Of a stretch of DNA of 41,930 nt, positions 33,459 through 41,775 are shown piece after piece; the first letter of the stretch is position 1, and each line of letters opens with the position of its first letter. Source of the stretch: Sulfuricaulis sp. (GTDB lineage: Bacteria; Pseudomonadota; Gammaproteobacteria; Acidiferrobacterales; Sulfurifustaceae); the NCBI GenBank assembly GCA_024654125.1, contig JANLIC010000281.1, forward strand, positions 1-41,930, read 5' to 3'. The position numbers and the translations under genes are program-made. Below the pieces are notes generated by a model. The model was given only the letters and a program-made list of their open reading frames with translations, did no database searches and was not told where the DNA came from.

Positions 33459-35465
33459 ATGGCAACTCCCGCAGACAAGGCTAAAGAGGGTAAGGCCGGT
33501 TTCACGTTCCGCATGTTCAAGGACGATGACCAGGAATGGCCTTCTTTCCAATCGCGCATTTTCACGGCCGACGAGACTGACAAGTGCCCGACCTATGTGC
33601 ACAAGACACCGCCGTGTCAGGCGAGTTGTCCCTCGGGCGAGGACATCCGCGGCTGGCTCAATATCGCGCGCGGTATCGAGAAGCCGCCCAAGGACGTGAA
33701 GTGGCAGGAATACGCCTTCCAGCGCGCCGCCGACGCCAATCCCTTCCCTTCGATGATGGGCCGCGTTTGCCCGGCACCGTGCCAGACCGGTTGCAATCGT
33801 AACGTGGTGGAAGACTACGTCGGCATCAATGCCGTAGAGCAGTTTATCGGAGACTGGGCACTGCAAAACAACATCGCCTTCAAACCGGCCGAGCAGGAAA
33901 GCGGCAAGAAAGTCGCCGTCATCGGCGGCGGGCCGGCCGGCCTGGCGGCAGCCTATCAGCTGCGCCGCAAGGGACACGCGGTCACCTTGTTCGACGACCA
34001 CGATGAGCTCGGTGGCATGGCCAAGTACGGCGTGCCCGGCTATCGTCTGCCGCGCGATTCCCTGGACGGCGAGATCAACCGCATCATCGACATGGGCGTG
34101 AAGGTCAAGCTCAAGACCCGCATCGGCGTGGACATCTCGCTCGCCGACCTGGAGAAGGAAAACGACGCGATCCTGTTCGCGATCGGCTGCAAATCCGGCC
34201 GTGGCCTCCCGGTACCCGGCGCGGAGGCCCCCAACTGCATAACCGGTGTCGCCTTCCTCGAGGCCTTCAACCAGGGCCGCTTGAAAGCCGTGTCCGGCCG
34301 CGTGGTCGTGATCGGTGGCGGCGATACCTCCATCGACGTGGTCTCGGTGGCGCGTCGTCTAGGTTACATCAAGGAAATGGCCGAAACCGAACGTCCGGAA
34401 TATATCGTCATGGGACACACGGCCCACGACGTCGCGATCACGGCCAAGAAAGAAGGCGCCGAGGTCATGCTGATTTCACGCCAGCCGGTGGAAAAAATGA
34501 ACGCCGCCAAGCACGAGATCGAGGACGCCCAGCGTGAGGGCGTGACCATCCGCGGCTCACTGCAGCCGGTGAAAGTCATCCTTGATGAGAAGGGGCGTGC
34601 CAAGGCGCTGCGAGTCGTCGAACTTGATTTTTCGGGGGGCGCCAAGCCGGTGGAGAAACCCGGCACCGAGATAGACCTGGAGGCCGACCTGATCGTCTCC
34701 GCCATCGGCCAGATGGGCGACTTCCGCGGCATGGAGGATTTCAACAACGGCAAGGGGCTGATCAACGCCGACAAGTTCTACCAGGTCCCGGGCAAGCCCG
34801 GTTTCTTCGTGTGCGGCGACATCATCCGTCCGCACCTGCTCACCACCGTGATTGGCCAGGGTTCGATCGCCGCTGACAGCATCGATCACTACCTCAAGAA
34901 GCAGGAGATGGCCAAGCGCCCGAAGGTGGACGTGCGCCACTTCAACCTGCTGGAGAAATTGCAGGAAGTCGGCCTTACGCCGCAGGCATTCAAGCCGGAC
35001 GGCCCGGAAGACGAACGCCCTATCGATCGTGGCTTGCGCGGCACTGACGAGCAAGGCAAGGCCGTCGGTGGATTCGCGATCCACAACTACGAAGACCGCG
35101 CGGATGCCGAGGTATGCCAGTCCAACGAGTTGTTCCTCGGACATTTCCAATATACACCGCGCCTGAAGCGCACCGAGATGGTGCCAGACGCCAATGAGGT
35201 GCTGGGCCACTTCAAGGAACGCATGCTCGGCCTGGACGAGAAGCAAACCGTGGAGGAAGCCAAACGCTGCATGAGCTGCGGCATGTGCTTCGAGTGCGAC
35301 AACTGCGTGATCTATTGCCCGCAAATCGCGGTCAAGCGCACGCCCAAGACGGAATCGACCATGGGGCGTTATGTGTATACCGATTATGACCTGTGCATCG
35401 GTTGCCACATTTGCGCCGACGTCTGTCCGACCGGCTACATCAAGATGGGCATGGGCGATCACTAA
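33459..35465 (+). CDS. dsrL: DsrL, NAD(P)H oxidoreductase with Fe-S domains
   Basis: DsrL is the NAD(P)-linked iron-sulfur flavoprotein that works with DsrAB in sulfur oxidisers. The start is set at ATG 33459 (MATPADKAKEGKAGFTF) because AGGAG is eight bases upstream; the track adds 27 N-terminal residues. The 668-residue product has an N-terminal GltD-like Cys cluster (TPPCQASCPSGEDIRGW), an FAD site (VAVIGGGPAGLAAAYQL near residue 150), a second nucleotide site (VVVIGGGDTSIDVVSVARRLG near 283) and a C-terminal ferredoxin region with CMSCGMCFECDNCVIYCP and CIGCHICADVCPTG. Confidence 0.96.
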   Translation: MATPADKAKEGKAGFTFRMFKDDDQEWPSFQSRIFTADETDKCPTYVHKTPPCQASCPSGEDIRGWLNIARGIEKPPKDVKWQEYAFQRAADANPFPSMMGRVCPAPCQTGCNRNVVEDYVGINAVEQFIGDWALQNNIAFKPAEQESGKKVAVIGGGPAGLAAAYQLRRKGHAVTLFDDHDELGGMAKYGVPGYRLPRDSLDGEINRIIDMGVKVKLKTRIGVDISLADLEKENDAILFAIGCKSGRGLPVPGAEAPNCITGVAFLEAFNQGRLKAVSGRVVVIGGGDTSIDVVSVARRLGYIKEMAETERPEYIVMGHTAHDVAITAKKEGAEVMLISRQPVEKMNAAKHEIEDAQREGVTIRGSLQPVKVILDEKGRAKALRVVELDFSGGAKPVEKPGTEIDLEADLIVSAIGQMGDFRGMEDFNNGKGLINADKFYQVPGKPGFFVCGDIIRPHLLTTVIGQGSIAADSIDHYLKKQEMAKRPKVDVRHFNLLEKLQEVGLTPQAFKPDGPEDERPIDRGLRGTDEQGKAVGGFAIHNYEDRADAEVCQSNELFLGHFQYTPRLKRTEMVPDANEVLGHFKERMLGLDEKQTVEEAKRCMSCGMCFECDNCVIYCPQIAVKRTPKTESTMGRYVYTDYDLCIGCHICADVCPTGYIKMGMGDH

Positions 35466-35483
35466 GTCCGTCATACACGAGGG

Positions 35484-35936
35484 ATGAGCGTGAGACGCAT
35501 TACAAAGCATCTGTTATGGATGTTTCCCGCGGCACTGGCAGCGGGCCTGCTCTCCGCCATGGTGAGTATTGCCGCCGACACGTCCGGCGCCAAATCCGCG
35601 CCAATCGGTCCGACCGTAAAGATCCACCGCGGCGAGCAGTGCGTGGAGCCGACCGAAGACATGCGGCGCAATCACATGCAGCACATCCTGCACCAGCGTG
35701 ACAAAACCGTGCACCAGGGCATCCGCACCAAGCCGCACAGCCTGACAAACTGCGTCGACTGCCACGCCGATCCCAAAACCAACAGCGTGCTCGGACAGGA
35801 AGGTTTCTGTTCTTCCTGCCATGAGTTTGCCTCGGTCAAGATCGATTGCTTCAGCTGCCATACCGACAAGCGCGACAAGAACGCCGTGGCGGTCGCACCC
35901 TTCAAAGGCACCGCGACTTCCGGGAGGAAACCATGA
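35484..35936 (+). CDS. dsrJ: DsrJ, periplasmic triheme cytochrome c
   Basis: DsrJ is the triheme c-type cytochrome of the DsrMKJOP complex. The 150-residue product has an uncleaved or cleavable N-terminal signal/anchor (HLLWMFPAALAAGLLSAMVSIAA) and three CxxCH haem-binding motifs: CVDCH, CSSCH and CFSCH. A further Cys (RGEQCVEP) corresponds to the unusual His/Cys haem ligand described in the family. Its stop overlaps the dsrO start as ATGA, so translation is coupled. Confidence 0.95.
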   Translation: MSVRRITKHLLWMFPAALAAGLLSAMVSIAADTSGAKSAPIGPTVKIHRGEQCVEPTEDMRRNHMQHILHQRDKTVHQGIRTKPHSLTNCVDCHADPKTNSVLGQEGFCSSCHEFASVKIDCFSCHTDKRDKNAVAVAPFKGTATSGRKP

Positions 35937-36658
35937 GTCTCAGCCGGCGCGAATTCATCGGCATCGGAAGCGCCGCAGCGGCCGGTATGGCACTTGCTCC
36001 CGGGCTGCGCCTGATCGACCTGGCGCAGGCGCGCTCACCAGACGAGGCCGTCACCAGCCTGCAGCGCTGGGGGTTGCTGATCGACATCAACAAATGCCAC
36101 GACTGCGACGCCTGCGTGACCGCGTGTCACGAGGAAAACGGTGTTCACGGACACGGACGCCCCACCACCGACGCGCAGTGGATCCGCAAAGTCACGCTCA
36201 AGGACCAGCAGACCGGTCACGTCCAGACCCTGCCGCTCATGTGCCAGCATTGCGAAGAACCGCCGTGCGTAGACGTCTGCCCCACCGGCGCCTCGTTCAA
36301 ACGCGCCGACGGCATCGTGCTGGTCGACAAGCACATTTGCATCGGCTGCCGTTACTGCATGATGGCCTGCCCGTACAAGGCGCGCTCGTTCGTGCACGAA
36401 GATACCACCGACCAGAAACCGCATGCCCCGCGTGGCAAGGGCACGGTTGAATCCTGCACGCTATGCGTGCACCGGGTAGACGCCGGAAAGATTCCGGCTT
36501 GTGTCGAGGCCTGTAACAAGGATGGCAACAAGGCCATGGTGTTCGGCGATCTCAAAGACCGAAGCAGCGACATCAGCCAGCAACTGGCCGCGGGACCTTC
36601 GACCCAGCTACGCCCGGACCTTAACCTCAACACCGGCGTTCGCTACCGGGGGATCTGA
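35933..36658 (+). CDS. dsrO: DsrO, periplasmic ferredoxin-like Fe-S protein
   Basis: The start at 35933 is supported by GGAGG and by the 4-base ATGA overlap with dsrJ; the track's longer ORF starts within dsrJ. The 241-residue protein opens with a Tat signal (SLSRREFIGIGSAAAAG ...) and has four ferredoxin-type Cys clusters: CHDCDACVTACHEEN, CQHCEEPPCVDVCPTG, CIGCRYCMMACPYK and CTLCVHRVDAGKIPACVEAC. It links the DsrJ cytochrome to DsrP on the outer face of the membrane. Confidence 0.96.
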   Translation: MSLSRREFIGIGSAAAAGMALAPGLRLIDLAQARSPDEAVTSLQRWGLLIDINKCHDCDACVTACHEENGVHGHGRPTTDAQWIRKVTLKDQQTGHVQTLPLMCQHCEEPPCVDVCPTGASFKRADGIVLVDKHICIGCRYCMMACPYKARSFVHEDTTDQKPHAPRGKGTVESCTLCVHRVDAGKIPACVEACNKDGNKAMVFGDLKDRSSDISQQLAAGPSTQLRPDLNLNTGVRYRGI

Positions 36659-36661
36659 CGC

Positions 36662-37873
36662 ATGGCACAGGCACATTTCGACACCATGGAAGGCCGCGGA
36701 TGGGGCTTTTATTTCCTGCTCGCGATTCTTGGCGGTTTCATCGTCGCCGCCGGACTGGCGGCCTTATACATGGAACATAACGGTCACTGGGTAACCGGCA
36801 TGTCCAATCAAATCGTTTGGGGCACGCCGCACGTGTTCGCGGTGTTCCTGATTGTCGCCGCCTCGGGCGCGCTCAACGTCGCCTCCATCGCCTCGGTCTT
36901 CGGCCGGCAACTCTATAAACCCCTGGCGCGGCTCTCGGGCCTGCTGGCCATCGCCCTGCTCGCCGGTGGCCTGATCGTGCTGGTGCTGGACCTCGGGCGG
37001 CCGGACCGGCTGATCGAGGCCATGCTCTATTACAACTTCAAGTCCATTTTTGCGTGGAATATTTTCCTTTACATCGGTTTCTTTGCTGTGGTGGTCGTGT
37101 ATCTGTGGATGATGATGGAGCGCCGCATGAACGATTTCACCAAGCCGGCCGGCGTGTTCGCCTTCCTCTGGCGTCTCACGCTCACCACCGGTACCGGCTC
37201 GATCTTCGGCTTCCTGGTCGCGCGCGACGCCTACGACACGGCGGTGATCGCCCCCATGTTCATCATCATGTCGTTTTCCTACGGCCTGGCGATTTTCATG
37301 ATCGTACTGCTGGCCGCCATGCGCTGGACCGAGCGGGAGCTGGGCGACGTGGTGTTCGGACGATTGCGCAACCTGCTCGGGGTGTTCGTGGCCGCCGTGC
37401 TGTATTTCGTCGTCGTCTACCACCTGACCAACCTGTACATCACCCAGCGCCACGGCATCGAGGGCTTCATCCTGCTGCACGGTGGTGTGTACACGCAAAT
37501 GTTCTGGATCGGCCAAATCATCCTGGGCAGCGTGATTCCCCTGGTCATTCTTTTCTCGCGCCTCGGCAAGTCGCGCACGCTGGTAGGGCTGGCCGCGCTG
37601 CTGGTGATTCTCGGGGGGCTGGCGCAGATGTACGTCACCATCATCGGCGGGCAGGCCTACCCCATGCCGCTGGTGCCGGGCAAGGATGCCAGCAGCAGTT
37701 TCTTCGACGGAGTCGTGGCCAGTTATGTGCCCAGCCTGCCCGAGGCAATGCTGGGCATCGGCGGCATCGCTTTGGCGCTGGCCCTGGTGGTCGTGGCCCT
37801 GAAGATACTACCGTTCCTGCCGCACAGCCTGTCGGACGCCGACGCCGATCCGCACTTTAAATCCGCCGCTTAA
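36662..37873 (+). CDS. dsrP: DsrP, NrfD/PsrC-like quinone-interacting membrane subunit
   Basis: The 403-residue protein is an NrfD-family integral membrane protein with about ten helices and no haem motif. It includes the typical GGLIVLVLDLGRPDRLIEAM and WNIFLYIGFFAVVVVYLWMMMERR segments. It provides a quinone site for electrons passing between DsrO/DsrJ and the membrane. It starts three bases after dsrO, so the two are coupled. Its last residues are polar (DADADPHFKSAA). Confidence 0.95.
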   Translation: MAQAHFDTMEGRGWGFYFLLAILGGFIVAAGLAALYMEHNGHWVTGMSNQIVWGTPHVFAVFLIVAASGALNVASIASVFGRQLYKPLARLSGLLAIALLAGGLIVLVLDLGRPDRLIEAMLYYNFKSIFAWNIFLYIGFFAVVVVYLWMMMERRMNDFTKPAGVFAFLWRLTLTTGTGSIFGFLVARDAYDTAVIAPMFIIMSFSYGLAIFMIVLLAAMRWTERELGDVVFGRLRNLLGVFVAAVLYFVVVYHLTNLYITQRHGIEGFILLHGGVYTQMFWIGQIILGSVIPLVILFSRLGKSRTLVGLAALLVILGGLAQMYVTIIGGQAYPMPLVPGKDASSSFFDGVVASYVPSLPEAMLGIGGIALALALVVVALKILPFLPHSLSDADADPHFKSAA

Positions 37874-37878
37874 CAGCC

Positions 37879-37957
37879 CAACGCAGAGACGCAAAGACGC
37901 GGAGAACGCAGAGGGTTTTTGTCCTAAAATTTCTGCGCCTTTGCGTCTCTGCGTTGA
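37879..37957. repeat. Dispersed CGCAGAGACGCAAAG-type repeat between dsrP and dsrN
   Basis: CAACGCAGAGACGCAAAGACG and CGCCTTTGCGTCTCTGCGTTG are inverted arms around a short T-rich centre. This is related in style to, but different in sequence from, the GATGAACGCAGAT family. It is transcribed inside the dsr operon, just upstream of the dsrN ribosome binding site (GGGAGGTG). Confidence 0.88.
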
Positions 37958-37985
37958 GTCGTTATGATTTACGGGAGGTGAATGC

Positions 37986-39572
37986 ATGAACCGGCTGCTT
38001 ATCTCCGCCGCCCACAAATCCTCCGGCAAAACCACGCTCAGCATCGGCCTGTGCGCCGCCCTGCGCCAACGCGGCCTCGCCGTGCAAACCTTCAAGAAGG
38101 GCCCCGATTTCATCGATCCCATGTGGCTGTCGCTGGCCACCGGCCGCGATTGCCACAATCTCGATTTCTTTCTCATGGGCCGAGAGGAAATCCTGCGTAC
38201 CTTTTCGGTGCGTTCCCAAGGCGCCGACATTTCACTGATCGAAGCCAACAAGGGGCTGTATGACGGCTTGAGTCTCGATGGCAGCAACAGCAATGCGGCG
38301 CTGGCCACCCTGCTCAAATCGCCCGTGGTATTGGTCATCGATGCCCGCGGCATGACGCGCGGTATCGCCCCGCTGATCCTGGGCTATCAGGCCTTCGACA
38401 AGGACATTCGCATCGCCGGCGTCATACTTAACCAACTCGGCGGCTCGCGGCACGAAGCCAAGCTGCGCGCCGTCATCGAGCATTACACCGACATACCGGT
38501 GCTCGGCGCCGTGCATCACGACGACCGCCTCAGCATCGTCGAACGCCATCTGGGCCTGATGCCCAGTAACGAAGCGGTGGAAGCGCGGGTCAAAATTGAC
38601 GCGATTGCGTCGCAGGTCGCCGGTTCCGTGGATCTCGACCGTCTGCTGTCCATTTCAGCGAAGGTGCCGGCGCTTGCGACGATCGCTCCACCCTCATCCT
38701 CACCCCTGTCCCTGTCCCCGTCTCCCTCACTGGTTCCCGCCGGGATGCGCGAAAATCACGCGCACCCGATCGAGGGCGCGGATGTCCACCGGACATCCGC
38801 GACTCCTCCTTCTCGCCTCCCGCAAGCGGGAGAGGGAAGCTCGAAGGAACCCTCACCCAGGCCTCTCCCGCTTCGCGGGAGAGGGGATTCGGAAGAAAAA
38901 CTCATTAAGATTGGGATTGCGCGGGACGCCGCCTTTGCTTTCTATTATCCCGGCGATCTCGAGGCGCTGCGCACCGCGGGTGCGGAACTCGTACCGATCA
39001 ATACACTGAGCGATGAGGAACTACCGGCAATGGATGCCCTGCTTATCGGCGGCGGATTTCCCGAGGTTTTCATGGAACAGCTCGAAGCCAATCGATCCCT
39101 ACGGCAGCAGGTGCGACAGGCCATTGAAGCGGGGATGCCGGCGTACGCCGAATGCGGCGGCCTGATGTACCTGGCGCGCAGTCTTTCCTGGCGCGGTAAG
39201 CGCTGTGAAATGGCGGGGGTCATACAGGGCGACGTGGTGATGCACGACCGTCCCATGGGGCGTGGCTATGTCGTGTTGCGCGATACCGGCCGGGGGTTAT
39301 GGCCAGCGATACCATCGGGTATTTCTCCGGCCGAGATCCGCGCCCACGAATTCCATTATTCCAGCCTGGAAAATCTCGCGGCGAATACGGTATACGCCTA
39401 CGAGGTGCTGCGCGGGACCGGTATTGACGGCAAGCACGACGGGATCGTCTACAAAAACCTATTTGCCTGTTATGCGCACCTGCACGACCTGGAAAATAAT
39501 CACTGGGCGGCCCGCTTCGTCGAATTCGTGCGCCACCAGTGCGCCGGAACGAAACAGAGACTCGCTCATTGA
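37986..39572 (+). CDS. dsrN: DsrN, sirohaem amidase, with internal repeat insertion
   Basis: DsrN is a CobB/cobyrinate a,c-diamide synthase-like protein that amidates sirohaem with glutamine for use in DsrAB. The 528-residue product has an N-terminal P-loop ATPase domain (SAAHKSSGKTTLSIGL, residues about 8-23). It also has a C-terminal glutamine amidotransferase domain with the nucleophile in YAECGGLMYLARS near 385 and the AHEFHYSSLEN segment near 455. Between them, about residues 236-304 are Ser/Pro/Arg/Gly-rich and translate a GC-rich dispersed repeat, explaining a length greater than the ~460 residues usual for DsrN. The native sequence resumes at KLIKIGIARDAAFAFYYPG. Reading frame is intact. 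Confidence 0.94.
   Translation: MNRLLISAAHKSSGKTTLSIGLCAALRQRGLAVQTFKKGPDFIDPMWLSLATGRDCHNLDFFLMGREEILRTFSVRSQGADISLIEANKGLYDGLSLDGSNSNAALATLLKSPVVLVIDARGMTRGIAPLILGYQAFDKDIRIAGVILNQLGGSRHEAKLRAVIEHYTDIPVLGAVHHDDRLSIVERHLGLMPSNEAVEARVKIDAIASQVAGSVDLDRLLSISAKVPALATIAPPSSSPLSLSPSPSLVPAGMRENHAHPIEGADVHRTSATPPSRLPQAGEGSSKEPSPRPLPLRGRGDSEEKLIKIGIARDAAFAFYYPGDLEALRTAGAELVPINTLSDEELPAMDALLIGGGFPEVFMEQLEANRSLRQQVRQAIEAGMPAYAECGGLMYLARSLSWRGKRCEMAGVIQGDVVMHDRPMGRGYVVLRDTGRGLWPAIPSGISPAEIRAHEFHYSSLENLAANTVYAYEVLRGTGIDGKHDGIVYKNLFACYAHLHDLENNHWAARFVEFVRHQCAGTKQRLAH
38690..38898. repeat. GC-rich dispersed repeat inserted in dsrN
   Basis: Within the dsrN coding sequence lie the perfect palindrome CGCGGATGTCC-ACC-GGACATCCGCG (38777-38801) and CTCTCCCGC/GCGGGAGAG hairpins. 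The order of modules is that of the unit at 16990-17140 in inverted orientation, including the adjacent CCGCCGGGATGCGC and CGATCGAGGGCG parts. The insertion adds about 69 codons without a stop or frameshift, in the linker between the two domains of DsrN. The exact borders cannot be fixed by eye. Confidence 0.88.
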
Positions 39573-39617
39573 ACGCCATACAGACGTCTGACGTCTGAAA
39601 TTCATCTGGGGATTAAC

Positions 39618-39944
39618 ATGATCAAGATTACTCCGGAAGCCGCTGAACAGGTCCATCGATCGGCGGAACAGAACAAGACAGAAAAGTTGTACCTGCGTGT
39701 CGCCGTGCGGCGCGAGGACGATGGCAGCTTTGTCTACGGCATGGGTTTTGATGTGCCGGGTGAGGACGACACCCAATTCGTCTCGGAGGGGATCGACGTG
39801 CTCATCTCCAACGCCAACAAGGAACTCCTCCAGGGAGCTACGCTCGATTTTGTCGAGATCAATCCGGGAGAGCGTCAATTCATTTTCATTAACCCCAACG
39901 ACCCGGGGCATAATTCATCGCCGCCTTCCGGTGACCGGTCGTGA
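39618..39944 (+). CDS. dsrR: DsrR, A-type carrier-like protein
   Basis: The 108-residue protein resembles IscA/SufA A-type iron-sulfur scaffolds (MIKITPEAAEQVHRSAE; LYLRVAVRREDDGSFVYGMGFD). It lacks the three conserved Cys of true A-type carriers, which is the known state of DsrR. DsrR has been proposed to act after transcription on Dsr proteins; the mechanism is unsettled. A Ser/Pro-rich tail (GHNSSPPSGDRS) is present. It is the last gene of the recognisable dsr set here. The next 180 bases, to 40126, contain no gene I can support. Confidence 0.92.
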   Translation: MIKITPEAAEQVHRSAEQNKTEKLYLRVAVRREDDGSFVYGMGFDVPGEDDTQFVSEGIDVLISNANKELLQGATLDFVEINPGERQFIFINPNDPGHNSSPPSGDRS

Positions 39945-40126
39945 TGGTCGGCGGTGCCGTCGATAAGCAAGCAGCGTGCTGTACCGGCGGATCGCTCGAC
40001 GTCCGCACACGCTTCCCACGGATTGTGCGGGATTAGCATCTTCCGGCTGGACGCCATCCGGCACGACGGCTAATCTACCTACCTAATGTTCATAGGATTT
40101 CCGCCGCTCCCGGATGCGGCAAGCAC

Positions 40127-41755
40127 ATGAGCTCTCCCTCGGAACCGGCAGGCCCCGGCGATGCCCGGCCGCCCACATTGATGGTCCCGGCCGCCGCTGA
40201 CTGGCGGCGCAAGACCCACAGAATTTTTCTTAAGCTCCTGGCGCTGCCGCTGCTGGCCTTGGCGCTGATTTTTACCGGCGTTGGCGGGGGGGCGCTCGCG
40301 ATAGTAACTTTCCCCCAACATGCCGTCGTACTCTATCCGGTGCTGGGCCTGTTGGTACTGAGTGGTTTCGGGCTGATCTGGCTGATCGTCGCGCGCGTAC
40401 GCCGAGACCTGATGGAACCCCTGTCAGACCTGAGGAACTGGTCCCTGCGCATGCATGGCGGCAATCTTTCGGCCCGGATTCCGGTCCCGGGACGGGGTGA
40501 ATTCCGTGAACTGGCCCAGGACATCAACCGCTTGAGCGACGAACTGAAGTCGCTAACCATGGAAATGGACTCGAACGTCCGCGCCCAAACCGTACGCCTG
40601 GCGCGTAAGACCCAGTCACTGGACATTCTTTACGATGTCGCCTCGAGCCTCAGCCAGCCGGGCGATCTCGACAAGCTGCTGGAAAGCTTCCTCGACACCT
40701 TCATCGAGCTCGTCGATGCCCGCGCCGCCACGGTGCGCATGCTAACCGACGACGGCCATACCCGCCTGGTCGCCAGTCGCGGCCTGGCAGCCGACGTGGT
40801 GGAAAAAGACCGCTTGATGGACACCAGCTTGTGTCAGTGCGGTTGGACCTCCAAAGAAGGCGGGATTCGCACCCAGCGCGGGACCCAACCCTGTGCCAAA
40901 CTGCTGGGCGTGCCGATGCTCAAACGCGATTGTCTGGAATTTGTCGTCGTTCCCGTCACGTACCAGGACCGGATCGTCGGTGTTTACAACCTGTTTCTGG
41001 ACCGGCCCATGTCGGCGCTGGGCGAAGATATCCAAGATCTGCTGAACAGCGTCGGCAAGCACCTCGGCCTCGCGCTCGAAAAATCCCGCCTCGACAACCA
41101 GGCGCGCCAGATCGCCATCATGGAAGAGCGCAACATCATCGGGAATGAATTGCACGACTCGCTGGCCCAGGGCCTGGTCAGCATGCGCCTGCAGGTGAAA
41201 ATGCTCGGCGAGTCCCTGCACAAAAAGGATCTGCGCACGGCGCAGAGCGAGGTACGTCATCTCCGGATCGCGATTGACGATGCACACGTTAGTCTGCGCG
41301 AATTGCTGGCCACTTACCGGTTGAAAATCGACGAGCGCGGGCTGGTGCCGGCGGTGGCCGGCATGGTGGAACGGTTCAGCCAGGAAACCGGGGTCAACGT
41401 CTATTTCCAGAATGAATGCCGGAAGTTCACCCTGACGCCGCTGCAGGAAAGCCAGGTTTTCCATATCGTCAAGGAAGCCTTGTCGAACATCCGCAAGCAC
41501 AGCCACGCGTGCAACGCGCGCATCCTGCTCTCGAATAACAGCCACGGGACTTATACCCTGCTGATCGAGGACGATGGCGAAGGCATTGCGCCTGTATCCG
41601 AGTCGCTGCCCGGTGAACATATTGGCCTCTCCGTCATGCGCGAGCGCGCGGAACGGCTGCCGGGTGAGTTGACGATTGAAAGCGAACCCGGCGAGGGCAC
41701 CCGCATAGTACTATCGTTTCCGGTCGCCCCGCGTCAGATCGCGATGGCTAAATAA
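40127..41755 (+). CDS. NarX-like histidine kinase with Cys-containing GAF domain
   Basis: The 542-residue sensor has two membrane helices (about 34-61 and 68-89) separated by only a short loop, so it lacks NarX's periplasmic nitrate-binding domain. A HAMP domain follows (VARVRRDLMEPLSDL onward, about 88-140), then a GAF-like region (about 165-320). That region includes four Cys at about 236, 238, 256 and 269 (LCQCG, QPC and RDC). The HisKA_3 dimerisation domain carries the phospho-accepting His in GNELHDSLAQG near 343, and the HATPase domain has NIRKHSHACNARI and IEDDGEGIAP. The Cys arrangement could bind an Fe-S cluster or metal, as in other redox sensors, but this is inference. It lies 182 bases after dsrR and is followed by a response regulator. 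Confidence 0.9.
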   Translation: MSSPSEPAGPGDARPPTLMVPAAADWRRKTHRIFLKLLALPLLALALIFTGVGGGALAIVTFPQHAVVLYPVLGLLVLSGFGLIWLIVARVRRDLMEPLSDLRNWSLRMHGGNLSARIPVPGRGEFRELAQDINRLSDELKSLTMEMDSNVRAQTVRLARKTQSLDILYDVASSLSQPGDLDKLLESFLDTFIELVDARAATVRMLTDDGHTRLVASRGLAADVVEKDRLMDTSLCQCGWTSKEGGIRTQRGTQPCAKLLGVPMLKRDCLEFVVVPVTYQDRIVGVYNLFLDRPMSALGEDIQDLLNSVGKHLGLALEKSRLDNQARQIAIMEERNIIGNELHDSLAQGLVSMRLQVKMLGESLHKKDLRTAQSEVRHLRIAIDDAHVSLRELLATYRLKIDERGLVPAVAGMVERFSQETGVNVYFQNECRKFTLTPLQESQVFHIVKEALSNIRKHSHACNARILLSNNSHGTYTLLIEDDGEGIAPVSESLPGEHIGLSVMRERAERLPGELTIESEPGEGTRIVLSFPVAPRQIAMAK

Positions 41756-41775
41756 CGGAACGAAAGGAGTCCGGA

